64,000 nt of DNA. Source: an uncultured Flavobacterium sp. GTDB lineage: Bacteria > Bacteroidota > Bacteroidia > Flavobacteriales > Flavobacteriaceae. The stretch lies in contig CALJVL010000001.1 of the NCBI GenBank assembly GCA_937773775.1, positions 1 to 64,000 on the forward strand, given 5' to 3'. The position numbers and the translations under genes were made by a program. Under the pieces are notes generated by a model. It was not told the DNA's origin, made no database searches, and saw nothing but the letters and a program-made list of their open reading frames with translations. Numbering within the stretch: position 1 is the first letter of the stretch; every line of letters starts with the position of its first letter. Shown here in pieces: positions 39,462-48,854 of the stretch.

Positions 39462-39767
39462 ATGAGTCAAAAAATTAGAATAAAACTAAAATCTTACGAT
39501 TATATGTTGGTAGACAAGTCTGCTGAGAAAATCGTAAAAACGGTAAAAAGTACCGGTGCAGTTGTAACAGGACCAATTCCATTGCCAACACACAAAAAGC
39601 TTTTCACAGTACTACGTTCTCCACACGTTAACAAAAAAGCTAGAGAGCAATTCGAGGTAATGTCATACAAGAGATTAATTGACATTTACTCATCTTCATC
39701 AAAAACAATTGATGCTTTGATGAAACTTGAATTACCTTCTGGAGTTGAAGTAGAGATCAAAGTTTAA
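39462..39767 (+). CDS. rpsJ: 30S ribosomal protein uS10
   Basis: The 101-residue protein [25 protein letters not shown] has the conserved loop [29 protein letters not shown]. It binds in the 30S head and also serves as NusE in antitermination. It is placed at the end of the str cluster, ahead of a separate promoter, rather than heading the S10 operon as in E. coli. Confidence 0.98.
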   Translation: MSQKIRIKLKSYDYMLVDKSAEKIVKTVKSTGAVVTGPIPLPTHKKLFTVLRSPHVNKKAREQFEVMSYKRLIDIYSSSSKTIDALMKLELPSGVEVEIKV

Positions 39768-39816
39768 GTAGCTTACTAGTAAGAAAAGAGCACAGTATTT
39801 AGGCGAAAATATTTTT

Positions 39817-39848
39817 TTTGGAATATCTGCAAATAAGTTATACTTTTG
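39817..39848 (+). promoter_or_regulatory. Promoter before rplC
   Basis: TTTG (39817-39820), a 20-base spacer and TACTTTTG (39841-39848) match the Bacteroidota consensus. The predicted leader before rplC is about 70 bases. It allows the rplC-to-rplQ part to be transcribed apart from the str genes. A 12-base palindrome, CTTACTAGTAAG, lies just upstream at 39772-39783. Confidence 0.85.
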
Positions 39849-39922
39849 CAGCTCTTAAAAAAATAGGAACTGCTTAAATGTTGTGTTCTATATTTATATT
39901 TAATAATTAATAATTAATAATT

Positions 39923-40540
39923 ATGTCTGGGTTAATTGGTAGAAAAATCGGCATGACTAGCATTTTCGACGAGAACGGGAAGAATATTCCTTGTACAGTA
40001 ATCGAAGCTGGACCATGCGTTGTTACCCAAGTCAGAACCAAAGGTGTTGACGGGTACGAAGCGTTGCAACTTGGTTTCGATGACAAAAACGAGAAACATT
40101 CCACAAAAGCGGCTTTAGGTCACTTTAAAAAAGCGGGAACTGTAGCTAAGAAAAAAGTCGTTGAATTCCAAAATTTTGCAACAGAACAAAAACTAGGGGA
40201 TCTTATAGATGTTTCTATGTTTGTTGAAGGAGAATTTGTAGATGTACAAGGTGTGTCTAAAGGTAAAGGTTTTCAAGGGGTTGTAAAACGTCACGGTTTT
40301 GGTGGTGTTGGTCAAGCAACTCATGGTCAACATAACCGTTTAAGAGCGCCAGGTTCTGTAGGAGCTTCTTCTTATCCATCTAGAGTATTCAAAGGAATGC
40401 GTATGGCTGGACGTATGGGAGGAGAAAATGTAAACGTTCAAAACCTTAGAGTTTTAAAAGTAGTTACTGAAAAGAACCTACTTGTTATAAAGGGATGTGT
40501 TCCTGGATGTAACAACTCTTATGTAATCATTCACAAGTAA
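39923..40540 (+). CDS. rplC: 50S ribosomal protein uL3
   Basis: The 205-residue protein starts [19 protein letters not shown]. The conserved [23 protein letters not shown] loop reaches toward the peptidyl-transferase centre, and [18 protein letters not shown] lies near the C-terminus. It assembles early with 23S rRNA. It is the first gene after the internal promoter. Its stop codon overlaps the rplD start by one base. Confidence 0.98.
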   Translation: MSGLIGRKIGMTSIFDENGKNIPCTVIEAGPCVVTQVRTKGVDGYEALQLGFDDKNEKHSTKAALGHFKKAGTVAKKKVVEFQNFATEQKLGDLIDVSMFVEGEFVDVQGVSKGKGFQGVVKRHGFGGVGQATHGQHNRLRAPGSVGASSYPSRVFKGMRMAGRMGGENVNVQNLRVLKVVTEKNLLVIKGCVPGCNNSYVIIHK

Positions 40541-41169
40541 TGGAAGTAAAAGTATTAGATTTCAACGGAAAAGATACTGGAAGGAAAGTTCAACTTTCTG
40601 ATGCAGTATTCGCAATTGAACCAAATAATCACGCAGTATACCTTGATGTTAAGCAGTATTTAGCCAATCAAAGACAAGGGACGCACAAGGCTAAGGAAAG
40701 AGCTGAAGTTGCGGGAAGTACACGTAAGATTAAAAAACAAAAAGGAACTGGTACTGCTCGTGCGGGTAGTGCAAAGAATCCATTGTTTAAAGGTGGTGGA
40801 ACAGTTTTTGGACCAAGACCAAGAAGTTATTCATTTAAATTGAATAAAAACTTGAAACGTTTGGCTAGAAAATCCGCTTTCTCAATTAAAGCAAAAGAGG
40901 CAAACATTATTGTTCTTGAAGACTTCAATTTTGAAACACCAAACACTAAAAATTTCATCAATGTTTTGAAAGCTTTAGAGTTAGAAAATAAAAAGTCTCT
41001 GTTTGTGTTGGGCGATGTGAATAAAAATGTATATTTGTCGTCACGCAATTTAAAGGCATCTAGCGTGGTAAGTAGCTTAGAATTAAGCACTTACGCTATT
41101 CTAAATGCCAATAACCTAGTTCTTTTAGAGAGTTCTTTGGAGATAATTGAAGAAAATTTAAGTAAATAA
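40540..41169 (+). CDS. rplD: 50S ribosomal protein uL4
   Basis: The 209-residue protein has the long extended loop that lines the exit tunnel (KKQKGTGTARAGSAKNPLFKG, about residues 66-86), followed by GGTVFGPRPRSYSFKLNK. In E. coli L4 represses the S10 operon. Here no matching leader was recognised. Its ATG overlaps the rplC stop (TAATG), suggesting coupled translation. Confidence 0.98.
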   Translation: MEVKVLDFNGKDTGRKVQLSDAVFAIEPNNHAVYLDVKQYLANQRQGTHKAKERAEVAGSTRKIKKQKGTGTARAGSAKNPLFKGGGTVFGPRPRSYSFKLNKNLKRLARKSAFSIKAKEANIIVLEDFNFETPNTKNFINVLKALELENKKSLFVLGDVNKNVYLSSRNLKASSVVSSLELSTYAILNANNLVLLESSLEIIEENLSK

Positions 41170-41175
41170 TAGGAT

Positions 41176-41466
41176 ATGAGCATCATAATTAAACCTATAG
41201 TAACGGAAAAAGTAACCAAGGAAAGTGAAGTTTTAAACCGCTTCGGATTCGTTGTTAACAAAAAAGCAAATAAAGTTGAGATTAAGAAAGCTATTGAAGC
41301 TGCTTATGGTGTGACTATTTTGAGTGTTAACACGATGAACGTTAGACCGGATAGAACTACAAAATACACTAAAAGTGGTTTAATCAGTGGAAAGACGAAT
41401 GCTACTAAAAAGGCAATTGTTCAAGTACAAGAAGGAGAAACAATTGATTTTTACAACAATATCTAA
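41176..41466 (+). CDS. rplW: 50S ribosomal protein uL23
   Basis: The 96-residue protein MSIIIKPIVTEKVTKESE has VNTMNVRPDRTTKYTKSGL as its extended loop. It sits at the exit of the peptide tunnel, where it binds trigger factor and SRP. Length is normal. It starts 6 bases after rplD. Confidence 0.97.
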   Translation: MSIIIKPIVTEKVTKESEVLNRFGFVVNKKANKVEIKKAIEAAYGVTILSVNTMNVRPDRTTKYTKSGLISGKTNATKKAIVQVQEGETIDFYNNI

Positions 41467-41475
41467 GATAGAAAA

Positions 41476-42300
41476 ATGTCAGTAAGAAAATTAAAACCTA
41501 TTACCCCAGGTCAGCGATTTAGAGTTGTGAATGGTTATGACGCCATTACAACTGATAAGCCGGAACGCTCTTTGATAGCGCCGATAAAAAACTCTGGTGG
41601 TAGAAATAGTCAAGGAAAGATGACCATGCGTTATACGGGTGGTGGTCACAAGCAGAGATATCGTATTATTGATTTCAAAAGAACAAAGGAAGGAATTCCT
41701 GCGACAGTGAAATCAATCGAATACGATCCAAATCGTACTGCGTTCATCGCATTATTAGCTTATGCTGATGGTGAGAAAACTTATGTTATTGCTCAAAACG
41801 GATTGAAAGTTGGTCAGAAATTAGTTTCTGGTCCTGAATCTCAACCGGAAATTGGTAATACATTGCCGTTAAGCAGAATTCCTTTGGGAACTGTAATATC
41901 TTGTATTGAGTTAAGACCGGGTCAGGGAGCTGTAATTGCTCGTTCAGCTGGAACATTTGCTCAATTAATGGCAAGAGACGGGAAATATGCAACAATCAAG
42001 ATGCCGTCAGGTGAAACAAGGTTAATCTTGTTGACTTGTGCTGCTACTATTGGAGCTGTTTCTAATTCAGACCACCAATTAGTTGTATCTGGTAAAGCGG
42101 GTAGAACGAGATGGTTAGGTAGAAGACCTAGAACAAGACCTGTAGCAATGAACCCTGTCGATCACCCAATGGGTGGTGGTGAAGGACGTTCGTCTGGTGG
42201 ACATCCACGTTCAAGAAATGGAATACCAGCAAAAGGTTATAGAACTCGTTCTAAGAAAAACCCGAGTAACAAGTATATCGTAGAACGTAGAAAGAAATAA
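41476..42300 (+). CDS. rplB: 50S ribosomal protein uL2
   Basis: The 274-residue protein [16 protein letters not shown] contains the conserved [17 protein letters not shown] and, near the C-terminus, [24 protein letters not shown], which carries the histidine important for peptidyl-transferase activity. It is a core assembly protein of the large subunit, 9 bases after rplW. Confidence 0.98.
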   Translation: MSVRKLKPITPGQRFRVVNGYDAITTDKPERSLIAPIKNSGGRNSQGKMTMRYTGGGHKQRYRIIDFKRTKEGIPATVKSIEYDPNRTAFIALLAYADGEKTYVIAQNGLKVGQKLVSGPESQPEIGNTLPLSRIPLGTVISCIELRPGQGAVIARSAGTFAQLMARDGKYATIKMPSGETRLILLTCAATIGAVSNSDHQLVVSGKAGRTRWLGRRPRTRPVAMNPVDHPMGGGEGRSSGGHPRSRNGIPAKGYRTRSKKNPSNKYIVERRKK

Positions 42301-42307
42301 TTAAGAT

Positions 42308-42586
42308 ATGGCACGTTCATTAAAAAAAGGACCCTTTGTTCATTATAAGTTAGACAAGAAAGTTCAAGAAAACATCGCAGGTGGAAATAAAGGAGTTGTT
42401 AAGACATGGTCTAGAGCTTCTATGATTACTCCAGACTTTGTTGGGCAAACTATCGCAGTTCATAACGGTCGTCAATTTGTACCAGTTTACGTTACAGAAA
42501 ACATGGTAGGTCACAAATTAGGAGAATTTTCACCAACTAGATCTTTTAGAGGTCATGCTGGAGCAAAAAATAAAGGTAAAAAATAA
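42308..42586 (+). CDS. rpsS: 30S ribosomal protein uS19
   Basis: The 92-residue protein [15 protein letters not shown] has the conserved blocks [23 protein letters not shown] (split by normal family variation) and [16 protein letters not shown]. It binds in the 30S head next to S13. It is seven bases after rplB. Confidence 0.97.
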   Translation: MARSLKKGPFVHYKLDKKVQENIAGGNKGVVKTWSRASMITPDFVGQTIAVHNGRQFVPVYVTENMVGHKLGEFSPTRSFRGHAGAKNKGKK

Positions 42587-42592
42587 GAAGTA

Positions 42593-43003
42593 ATGGGAGT
42601 TCGTAAAAGAGAAACAGCAGATGCGAGAAAAGAGGCTAATAAGTCTATAGCTTTCGCGAAATTGAATAACTGCCCTACTTCACCTAGAAAAATGCGCTTA
42701 GTAGCGGACTTGGTAAGAGGTCAGAAGGTAGAAAGAGCACTAAACATCTTAAGATTTAGTTCTAAAGAAGCTTCAAGAAAATTAGAAAAATTGGTTTTAT
42801 CTGTAATTGCCAACTGGCAAGCAAAAAACCCTGAAGCTAATATGGAAGAAGCTGGTTTATTTGTTAAAACGATTACAGTAGATGGTGGAATGATGTTGAA
42901 AAGACTTCGTCCAGCTCCACAAGGTCGTGCGCACAGAATAAGAAAACGTTCTAATCACGTTACAATCGTATTAGGATCTATTAATAACACACAAGCAATT
43001 TAA
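42593..43003 (+). CDS. rplV: 50S ribosomal protein uL22
   Basis: The 136-residue protein has an N-terminal extension ([18 protein letters not shown]) before the core [21 protein letters not shown]. The beta-hairpin [22 protein letters not shown] lines the exit tunnel, where macrolides bind nearby. No deletion is seen in that hairpin. It is seven bases after rpsS. Confidence 0.97.
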   Translation: MGVRKRETADARKEANKSIAFAKLNNCPTSPRKMRLVADLVRGQKVERALNILRFSSKEASRKLEKLVLSVIANWQAKNPEANMEEAGLFVKTITVDGGMMLKRLRPAPQGRAHRIRKRSNHVTIVLGSINNTQAI

Positions 43004-43009
43004 TACAAG

Positions 43010-43759
43010 ATGGGACAAAAGACAAATCCAATTGGAAATAGACTTGGTATCATCAGAGGATGGGACTCAAACTGGTATGGTGGAAATGATTATGGTGATA
43101 AACTTGCCGAAGATCACAAAATCAGAAAGTATATCCATGCTCGTTTATCAAAAGCTAGTGTATCAAAAGTAATCATCGAGAGAACTTTGAAACTTGTAAC
43201 CGTTACTATCACTACTGCTAGACCTGGTATTATTATCGGAAAAGGTGGCCAAGAGGTAGACAAGTTAAAAGAAGAACTTAAGAAAATTACTGACAAAGAG
43301 GTTCAAATCAACATCTTTGAAATCAAAAGACCTGAACTTGATGCTTATTTAGTTGCAACAAGTATCTGTCGTCAAATCGAAAGCAGAATTTCTTACAGAC
43401 GTGCAATCAAAATGGCTATTGCTGCCTCAATGCGTATGAACGCAGAGGGTATTAAAGTTTTGGTTTCTGGTCGTTTGAATGGTGCTGAAATGGCACGTTC
43501 AGAAGGTTTCAAAGAAGGTAGAGTTCCTCTTTCAACTTTCAGAGCTGACATTGATTACGCACTTGCTGAGGCGCATACTACCTATGGTAGAATGGGAATC
43601 AAAGTGTGGATCATGAAAGGTGAAGTCTATGGAAAGAGAGATCTTTCTCCTCTAGCAGGAATGGACAAAAAACAAGCTGGTGGTAAAGGTGGAGACGGTC
43701 CTCGTGGCAAATCTAACTTTAACAGAGGTGGAAAACCAGACGCTCGTAAAAGAAAGTAA
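43010..43759 (+). CDS. rpsC: 30S ribosomal protein uS3
   Basis: The 249-residue protein [23 protein letters not shown] has a KH domain with the GxxG-type loop [13 protein letters not shown] (about residues 70-82) and the C-terminal block [20 protein letters not shown]. It lines the mRNA entry tunnel. A Gly/Lys/Arg-rich tail ([17 protein letters not shown]) extends beyond the usual end. Confidence 0.98.
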   Translation: MGQKTNPIGNRLGIIRGWDSNWYGGNDYGDKLAEDHKIRKYIHARLSKASVSKVIIERTLKLVTVTITTARPGIIIGKGGQEVDKLKEELKKITDKEVQINIFEIKRPELDAYLVATSICRQIESRISYRRAIKMAIAASMRMNAEGIKVLVSGRLNGAEMARSEGFKEGRVPLSTFRADIDYALAEAHTTYGRMGIKVWIMKGEVYGKRDLSPLAGMDKKQAGGKGGDGPRGKSNFNRGGKPDARKRK

Positions 43760-43778
43760 ATTTTTAAATTAAAGAAAA

Positions 43779-44204
43779 ATGTTACAGCCTAAAAGAACAA
43801 AATACCGAAAGGTACAGAAGGGTAAAATGAAAGGAAACTCTCAGAGAGGACATGAACTTTCTAATGGAATGTTTGGTATTAAATCTGTACATGAAGATGG
43901 ATGTTTTCTAACCTCTCGTCAAATTGAAGCTGCACGTATCGCTGCAACTCGTTTTATGAAAAGGGAGGGACAATTATGGATCAAAATATTTCCGGACAAA
44001 CCAATCACAAAGAAACCTCTTGAGGTACGTATGGGTAAAGGTAAAGGGGCAGTTGAATACTGGGCTGCCGTTGTTAGACCCGGAAGAATCATGTTTGAAG
44101 TTGGAGGAGTTCCTTTGTCAGTTGCAAAAGAGGCATTACGTCTTGCGGCACAAAAGCTTCCAGTAAAAACCAAATTCGTCGTTGCTAGAGATTTCGAAGC
44201 ATAA
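43779..44204 (+). CDS. rplP: 50S ribosomal protein uL16
   Basis: The 141-residue protein [20 protein letters not shown] contains [24 protein letters not shown] and [21 protein letters not shown]. It places tRNA near the A site and is a late assembly protein. It follows rpsC by 19 bases. Confidence 0.98.
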   Translation: MLQPKRTKYRKVQKGKMKGNSQRGHELSNGMFGIKSVHEDGCFLTSRQIEAARIAATRFMKREGQLWIKIFPDKPITKKPLEVRMGKGKGAVEYWAAVVRPGRIMFEVGGVPLSVAKEALRLAAQKLPVKTKFVVARDFEA

Positions 44205-44217
44205 TCTATATTATATT

Positions 44218-44415
44218 ATGAAACAATCAGAAATAAAAGATCTTTCTGCAGCGGAGTTGCAAGAAAAGCTTAGCCAGACTAAGAAAGTATATGCTGACCT
44301 AAAAATGGCTCACGCTATATCACCAATTGAGAATCCACTTCAAATTAGAAGTATTAGAAGATCAGTTGCTAGATTAGCTACAGAGCTCACAAAAAGAGAG
44401 TTGCAACAATTGTAA
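44218..44415 (+). CDS. rpmC: 50S ribosomal protein uL29
   Basis: The 65-residue protein starts MKQSEIKDLSAAELQEKL at 44218. An upstream start at 44182 would overlap rplP and add unconserved residues, so it is rejected. It contains NPLQIRSIRRSVARLATEL. It is a helical-hairpin protein at the tunnel exit, next to L23. It is 13 bases after rplP. Confidence 0.96.
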   Translation: MKQSEIKDLSAAELQEKLSQTKKVYADLKMAHAISPIENPLQIRSIRRSVARLATELTKRELQQL

Positions 44416-44426
44416 TCTGCTGAAAG

Positions 44427-44687
44427 ATGGAAGAAAAAAGAAATTTAAGAAAAGAGAGAATTGGTGTTGTGACTTCAGACAAAATGGATAAGTCCATTGT
44501 AATTGCTGAAGTGCGTAAAGTAAAACACCCATTATACGGTAAGTTCGTGTTGAAAACTAAAAAGTATCACGCACACGACGAAAAGAACGACTGTAACATT
44601 GGAGATACCGTAAGGATTAGCGAAACGCGTCCTTTAAGTAAAACTAAATGTTGGAGGTTAGTTGAAATCCTAGAAAGAGCTAAATAA
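44427..44687 (+). CDS. rpsQ: 30S ribosomal protein uS17
   Basis: The 86-residue protein has an OB-type fold: [19 protein letters not shown] at the N-terminus, [21 protein letters not shown] in the middle, and [20 protein letters not shown]. It is a primary 16S rRNA-binding protein. It lies between rpmC and rplN, two bases before rplN. Confidence 0.97.
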   Translation: MEEKRNLRKERIGVVTSDKMDKSIVIAEVRKVKHPLYGKFVLKTKKYHAHDEKNDCNIGDTVRISETRPLSKTKCWRLVEILERAK

Positions 44688-44689
44688 TT

Positions 44690-45058
44690 ATGGTACAACA
44701 AGAATCAAGACTAAAAGTAGCAGATAACACTGGGGCAAAGGAAGTTTTAACTATCCGTGTTTTAGGAGGTACCAAAAGAAGGTATGCCTCTGTTGGTGAC
44801 AAGATTGTAGTTTCTATAAAAGATACAACTCCAAACGGAAGCGTTAAAAAAGGAGCTGTTTCAACTGCAGTTGTTGTACGTACTAGAAAAGAAGTGAGAA
44901 GAGCTGATGGTTCTTATATCCGTTTCGATGACAATGCATGTGTTCTTTTGAACGCTGCAGGAGAAATGAGAGGAACTCGCGTTTTTGGACCAGTAGCAAG
45001 AGAACTTCGTGAAAAACAATTCATGAAAATTGTATCATTAGCACCTGAAGTGCTTTAA
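44690..45058 (+). CDS. rplN: 50S ribosomal protein uL14
   Basis: The 122-residue protein [20 protein letters not shown] has [24 protein letters not shown] and [23 protein letters not shown], all standard. It contributes to the subunit interface (bridges B5 and B8). It is the first gene of the spc-type block. Confidence 0.98.
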   Translation: MVQQESRLKVADNTGAKEVLTIRVLGGTKRRYASVGDKIVVSIKDTTPNGSVKKGAVSTAVVVRTRKEVRRADGSYIRFDDNACVLLNAAGEMRGTRVFGPVARELREKQFMKIVSLAPEVL

Positions 45059-45069
45059 TTCGTTTTAAG

Positions 45070-45384
45070 ATGATAAAGCTAAAAATAAAAACAGGAGACA
45101 TCGTAAGAGTAATCGCCGGAGACCACAAAGGTTCAGAGGGGAAAGTTTTACGAGTTGACCGTGAGAAAAACAAAGCGATTGTTGAAGGTGTAAACATGGT
45201 TTCGAAACATACGAAACCTAGTGCAAAAAGCCCTCAAGGCGGGATCGTGAAAAAAGAAGCTGCTTTACAGATTTCTAATGTATCTCTGATAGATCCTAAA
45301 ACTAAGGAAACAACTAGAGTTGGAATCAGAGTTGAAGGAGATAAGAAAGTAAGATTTTCAAAAAAATCTAATCAAGTACTATAG
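45070..45384 (+). CDS. rplX: 50S ribosomal protein uL24
   Basis: The 104-residue protein has the KOW motif [22 protein letters not shown] (about residues 8-29), then [14 protein letters not shown]. It initiates 50S assembly. It is 11 bases after rplN and two bases before rplE. Confidence 0.97.
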   Translation: MIKLKIKTGDIVRVIAGDHKGSEGKVLRVDREKNKAIVEGVNMVSKHTKPSAKSPQGGIVKKEAALQISNVSLIDPKTKETTRVGIRVEGDKKVRFSKKSNQVL

Positions 45385-45386
45385 TA

Positions 45387-45938
45387 ATGACGTATATACC
45401 TAGACTGAAAGAGGAATATAAGAACAGAGTTATCTCTGCTCTTAAAGAGGAGTACGGATACATAAACGTAATGCAAGTTCCTAAATTGGAAAAAATCGTT
45501 TTGAGCCGTGGAGTTGGTGCAGCTGTATCTGATAAAAAATTGATTGACTATGCTGTTGATGAGTTAACAAAGATTACTGGACAAAAAGCAATATCTACAA
45601 TATCAAAGAAAGACGTTGCGTCTTTCAAATTGAGAAAAGGTATGCCGATTGGAGCAAAAGTTACTTTGCGTGGAGAAAGAATGTATGAGTTTTTAGATAG
45701 ACTTATCACTTCTGCTTTACCACGTGTTAGAGATTTCAGTGGTATTAAAGCTACTGGTTTTGATGGAAGAGGAAATTATAACCTTGGTGTTTTGGAACAA
45801 ATCATTTTCCCAGAAATTGATATTGACAAAGTAAACAAAATCTCGGGTATGGATATCTCTTTTGTAACTACTGCTAAAACTGATAAGGAAGCAAAGTCAT
45901 TATTGGCTGAATTAGGATTACCTTTTAAAAAGAATTAA
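45387..45938 (+). CDS. rplE: 50S ribosomal protein uL5
   Basis: The 183-residue protein [17 protein letters not shown] contains [21 protein letters not shown] and [20 protein letters not shown]. It binds 5S rRNA in the central protuberance. Length is normal. rpsN follows after three bases. Confidence 0.98.
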   Translation: MTYIPRLKEEYKNRVISALKEEYGYINVMQVPKLEKIVLSRGVGAAVSDKKLIDYAVDELTKITGQKAISTISKKDVASFKLRKGMPIGAKVTLRGERMYEFLDRLITSALPRVRDFSGIKATGFDGRGNYNLGVLEQIIFPEIDIDKVNKISGMDISFVTTAKTDKEAKSLLAELGLPFKKN

Positions 45939-45941
45939 GAC

Positions 45942-46211
45942 ATGGCTAAAGAATCAATGAAAGCCCGTGAGGTGAAGAGAGAAAAAACAGTAGCTAAGTA
46001 TGCTGAGAAAAGAAAAGCTTTGTTAGAAGCTGGAGATTTCGTAGGTTTGCAAAAGTTACCAAAAAATGCTTCGCCAGTTCGTTTGCACAATCGTTGTAAA
46101 TTAACAGGTAGACCTAGAGGTTATATGCGTCAATTTGGTCTTTCACGTGTTACATTTCGTGAAATGGCAAATAACGGATTGATACCTGGTGTTAAAAAAG
46201 CATCTTGGTAA
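45942..46211 (+). CDS. rpsN: 30S ribosomal protein uS14 (zinc-free form)
   Basis: The 89-residue protein [15 protein letters not shown] ends [20 protein letters not shown]. It is the longer type of S14 without the CxxC...CxxC zinc ribbon. Only one cysteine is present, in [18 protein letters not shown]. It binds in the 30S head. A structured gap of 121 bases follows before rpsH. Confidence 0.97.
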   Translation: MAKESMKAREVKREKTVAKYAEKRKALLEAGDFVGLQKLPKNASPVRLHNRCKLTGRPRGYMRQFGLSRVTFREMANNGLIPGVKKASW

Positions 46212-46332
46212 AACGTAAATTATTACGTTCTAATACAGACTTAACGTTGTTACGTCTGTATTATTATTATTTATAAATTGGTTTTAGGTTCGATTAATTT
46301 TAATTGAAAACCAAAACCGCAAATCAATAAAC
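46212..46332 (+). promoter_or_regulatory. Structured gap rpsN-rpsH
   Basis: Three stem-loops lie in this gap: AACGTAA with TTACGTT (46212-46229), AATACAGAC with GTCTGTATT (46232-46262), and GGTTTT with AAAACC (46280-46318). No -33/-7 promoter was recognised. The gap is unusually long for this operon. Position next to rpsH suggests processing or S8-type autoregulation, but this is inference only. Confidence 0.5.
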
Positions 46333-46731
46333 ATGTATACAGATCCTATTGCGGATTATTTAACAAGAGTTAGAAATGCTGTGGCTGCAAACCACAAAGT
46401 TGTCGAAATTCCTGCATCTAATCTAAAAAAAGAAATCACAAAGATCTTATTTGATCAAGGTTATATCTTAAGTTACAAATTTGAAGACAACACTGTACAG
46501 GGTTCAATCAAAATCGCTTTGAAGTATGATAAAGATACTAAAGAGTCAGTAATTAGAGATATCCAAAGAATTAGTAAACCAGGTTTACGTAAGTATTCAA
46601 GCTCTTCTACCATTCCTAGAATCCTTAATGGATTAGGCATCGCTATCGTTTCAACATCAAAAGGATTGATGACTGGAAAGAAAGCGAAGCAATTGAAGAT
46701 AGGTGGTGAAGTGATTTGTTACGTATACTAA
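46333..46731 (+). CDS. rpsH: 30S ribosomal protein uS8
   Basis: The 132-residue protein [16 protein letters not shown] has the conserved C-terminal [20 protein letters not shown], which binds 16S helix 21. In E. coli S8 represses the spc operon by binding its mRNA. The structured gap upstream is a candidate site for a similar role. rplF follows by 15 bases. Confidence 0.98.
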   Translation: MYTDPIADYLTRVRNAVAANHKVVEIPASNLKKEITKILFDQGYILSYKFEDNTVQGSIKIALKYDKDTKESVIRDIQRISKPGLRKYSSSSTIPRILNGLGIAIVSTSKGLMTGKKAKQLKIGGEVICYVY

Positions 46732-46746
46732 TAAATATTCTATAAG

Positions 46747-47289
46747 ATGTCAAGAATAGGTAAAAGCCCAGTCGTAATCCCTGCCGGAGTAACTGTAGAA
46801 GTTAAAGATGGTATTATTACGGTAAAAGGAAAAAATGGTCAACTTACACAGGAGTTTTCGGACGTTACTGTAACAGTTGAAGACGGTCAAGTTCAAGTAG
46901 ATAGATCGTCTGATCACAAAGACCACAGAGCAAAACACGGTTTGTACAGATCTTTAATCAGTAACATGATTATCGGTGTAACTGATGGTTTTACAAAATC
47001 GTTAGAATTGGTAGGAGTTGGTTATAGAGCTTCAAATCAAGGACAAAAATTAGATTTAGCTCTTGGATATTCACACAATATTGTCTTAGAAATAGCTCCA
47101 GAAGTTACTTTAGAAACAATATCTGAAAAAGGTAAAAACCCAGTTGTTAAGTTAACTTCGTTTGACAAACAGCTTTTAGGCCAAGTAGCGGCCAAAATAA
47201 GAGGTTTCCGTAAACCAGAACCGTACAAAGGAAAAGGTGTGAAATTTGTAGGTGAAGTATTAAGAAGAAAAGCAGGTAAATCAGCATAA
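46747..47289 (+). CDS. rplF: 50S ribosomal protein uL6
   Basis: The 180-residue protein [19 protein letters not shown] has two similar domains. [16 protein letters not shown] opens the second, and [16 protein letters not shown] is the conserved C-terminal block. It sits near the GTPase-associated region of the 50S subunit. rplR follows after 11 bases. Confidence 0.98.
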   Translation: MSRIGKSPVVIPAGVTVEVKDGIITVKGKNGQLTQEFSDVTVTVEDGQVQVDRSSDHKDHRAKHGLYRSLISNMIIGVTDGFTKSLELVGVGYRASNQGQKLDLALGYSHNIVLEIAPEVTLETISEKGKNPVVKLTSFDKQLLGQVAAKIRGFRKPEPYKGKGVKFVGEVLRRKAGKSA

Positions 47290-47300
47290 AAAATAAAATT

Positions 47301-47651
47301 ATGTCATTAACGAAACCTCAGAGAAGACAGAGAATTAGATTCAGAATTAGAAAATCGATCAGTGGGACAACTGCTAATCCAAGACTATCTGTTTTTAGAA
47401 GTAACAAAGAAATTTATGCTCAATTAATTGATGACGTAAACGGAGTTACATTGTTGGCTGCATCTTCAAGAGAAAAAGAAATAGGAAAAGGTACAAACGT
47501 AGAAGTTGCTATAGCAGTTGGAAAACTAGTAGCAGAGAAAGCGTTAAAGGCGGGGATTGAAGTAGTAACATTCGATAGAGGAGGTTACTTGTATCACGGT
47601 CGTATTAAATCATTAGCAGAAGGCGCGAGAGCGGCTGGACTTAAATTCTAA
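47301..47651 (+). CDS. rplR: 50S ribosomal protein uL18
   Basis: The 116-residue protein [20 protein letters not shown] has [18 protein letters not shown] and [26 protein letters not shown] (spread over the last 40 residues). It binds 5S rRNA together with L5. Length is normal, and rpsE follows after six bases. Confidence 0.98.
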   Translation: MSLTKPQRRQRIRFRIRKSISGTTANPRLSVFRSNKEIYAQLIDDVNGVTLLAASSREKEIGKGTNVEVAIAVGKLVAEKALKAGIEVVTFDRGGYLYHGRIKSLAEGARAAGLKF

Positions 47652-47657
47652 TATAGT

Positions 47658-48185
47658 ATGTCTAATAGTAAATACAAGAATGTAGAGTTGATAAAACCAA
47701 GTGGTCTTGAATTAAAAGATCGTTTAGTGAGTGTTAATCGTGTTACTAAGGTTACAAAAGGTGGTAGAGCTTTCGGTTTTTCTGCTATTGTAGTTGTAGG
47801 TGATGAAAATGGAGTTGTAGGTCATGGATTAGGAAAATCTAAAGATGTTTCTGAAGCAATTGCGAAAGCAGTAGAAGATGCTAAGAAAAATTTAGTAAAA
47901 ATTCCGTTACTTGGTCAATCAGTTCCTCACGAACAAAAAGGTAAATTTGGTGGTGCACGTGTGTTTTTAATTCCTGCCTCTCATGGTACAGGAGTTATCG
48001 CTGGTGGAGCTGTTCGTTCAGTTCTTGAGTCAGTAGGAGTTCACGATGTATTGTCTAAATCTCAAGGATCATCAAATCCTCACAACGTAGTAAAAGCAAC
48101 TTTTGATGCTTTGCTACAAATGAGAAGCGCTCACACTGTTGCGAGACAAAGAGGAGTTTCTTTAGAGAAAGTTTTTAAAGGTTAA
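47658..48185 (+). CDS. rpsE: 30S ribosomal protein uS5
   Basis: The 175-residue protein has the double-stranded RNA-binding-like N-domain with [21 protein letters not shown] (the ribosomal accuracy and spectinomycin-related loop, with no deletion seen) and the C-domain block [18 protein letters not shown]. It acts in decoding accuracy. It is 12 bases before rpmD. Confidence 0.98.
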   Translation: MSNSKYKNVELIKPSGLELKDRLVSVNRVTKVTKGGRAFGFSAIVVVGDENGVVGHGLGKSKDVSEAIAKAVEDAKKNLVKIPLLGQSVPHEQKGKFGGARVFLIPASHGTGVIAGGAVRSVLESVGVHDVLSKSQGSSNPHNVVKATFDALLQMRSAHTVARQRGVSLEKVFKG

Positions 48186-48197
48186 TTCAAGGAAATT

Positions 48198-48380
48198 ATG
48201 GCTAAATTATTAGTAAAACAGGTTAGAAGTAAAATCAACTGTCCACTTGATCAAAAGAGAGGATTAGTAGCTTTAGGTCTACGTAAAATGGGTCAAGTTG
48301 TAGAGCATGACTCAAACCCTACAATCCTTGGGATGATAAACAAAGTTAAACACTTAGTTTCTGTAGAGGAAGCTAAATAA
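48198..48380 (+). CDS. rpmD: 50S ribosomal protein uL30
   Basis: The 60-residue protein MAKLLVKQVRSKINCPLDQKRGL has LGLRKMGQVVEHDSNPTILGMI, the family's core. The start is preceded by AAGGAAATT, one of the few places here that looks Shine-Dalgarno-like. It is 11 bases before rplO. Confidence 0.96.
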   Translation: MAKLLVKQVRSKINCPLDQKRGLVALGLRKMGQVVEHDSNPTILGMINKVKHLVSVEEAK

Positions 48381-48391
48381 CAAATACTGTT

Positions 48392-48844
48392 ATGAATTTA
48401 AGTAACTTACAACCAGCTGAAGGGTCAACACATAGTCAAAATAAAAGATTAGGTAGAGGAGAAGGTTCTGGAAAAGGTGGTACTTCTTCAAGAGGGCACA
48501 ACGGACAGAAATCTCGTTCTGGTTATTCTAAAAAGATTGGTTTTGAAGGAGGGCAAATGCCACTTCAAAGACGTGTTCCTAAGTTTGGTTTTACAAACAT
48601 CAATCGTAAAGATTACGAAGGTGTGAATCTTGATACACTTCAATTATTGGTTGATAATGGTGTGATTACAGATACTGTCGATATGACTGTTTATGTTTCA
48701 AATCGTTTGGCAACAAAGAATGAAATTGTTAAGATTTTAGGAAGAGGAGAATTGAAAGCGAAATTAAAAGTAACCGCTCACAAGTTTACTGCTACTGCAA
48801 AAGCTGCTATTGAAGCTGCTGGAGGAGAAGCTGTAACAATGTAA
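48392..48844 (+). CDS. rplO: 50S ribosomal protein uL15
   Basis: The 150-residue protein MNLSNLQPAEGSTHSQNKRLGRG contains the glycine-rich GSGKGGTSSRGHNGQKSRSG and FEGGQMPLQRRVPKFGF, followed by a globular C-terminal domain. It is a late-assembly 50S protein. It is 10 bases before secY. Confidence 0.98.
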   Translation: MNLSNLQPAEGSTHSQNKRLGRGEGSGKGGTSSRGHNGQKSRSGYSKKIGFEGGQMPLQRRVPKFGFTNINRKDYEGVNLDTLQLLVDNGVITDTVDMTVYVSNRLATKNEIVKILGRGELKAKLKVTAHKFTATAKAAIEAAGGEAVTM

Positions 48845-48854
48845 TTTTGGATTT

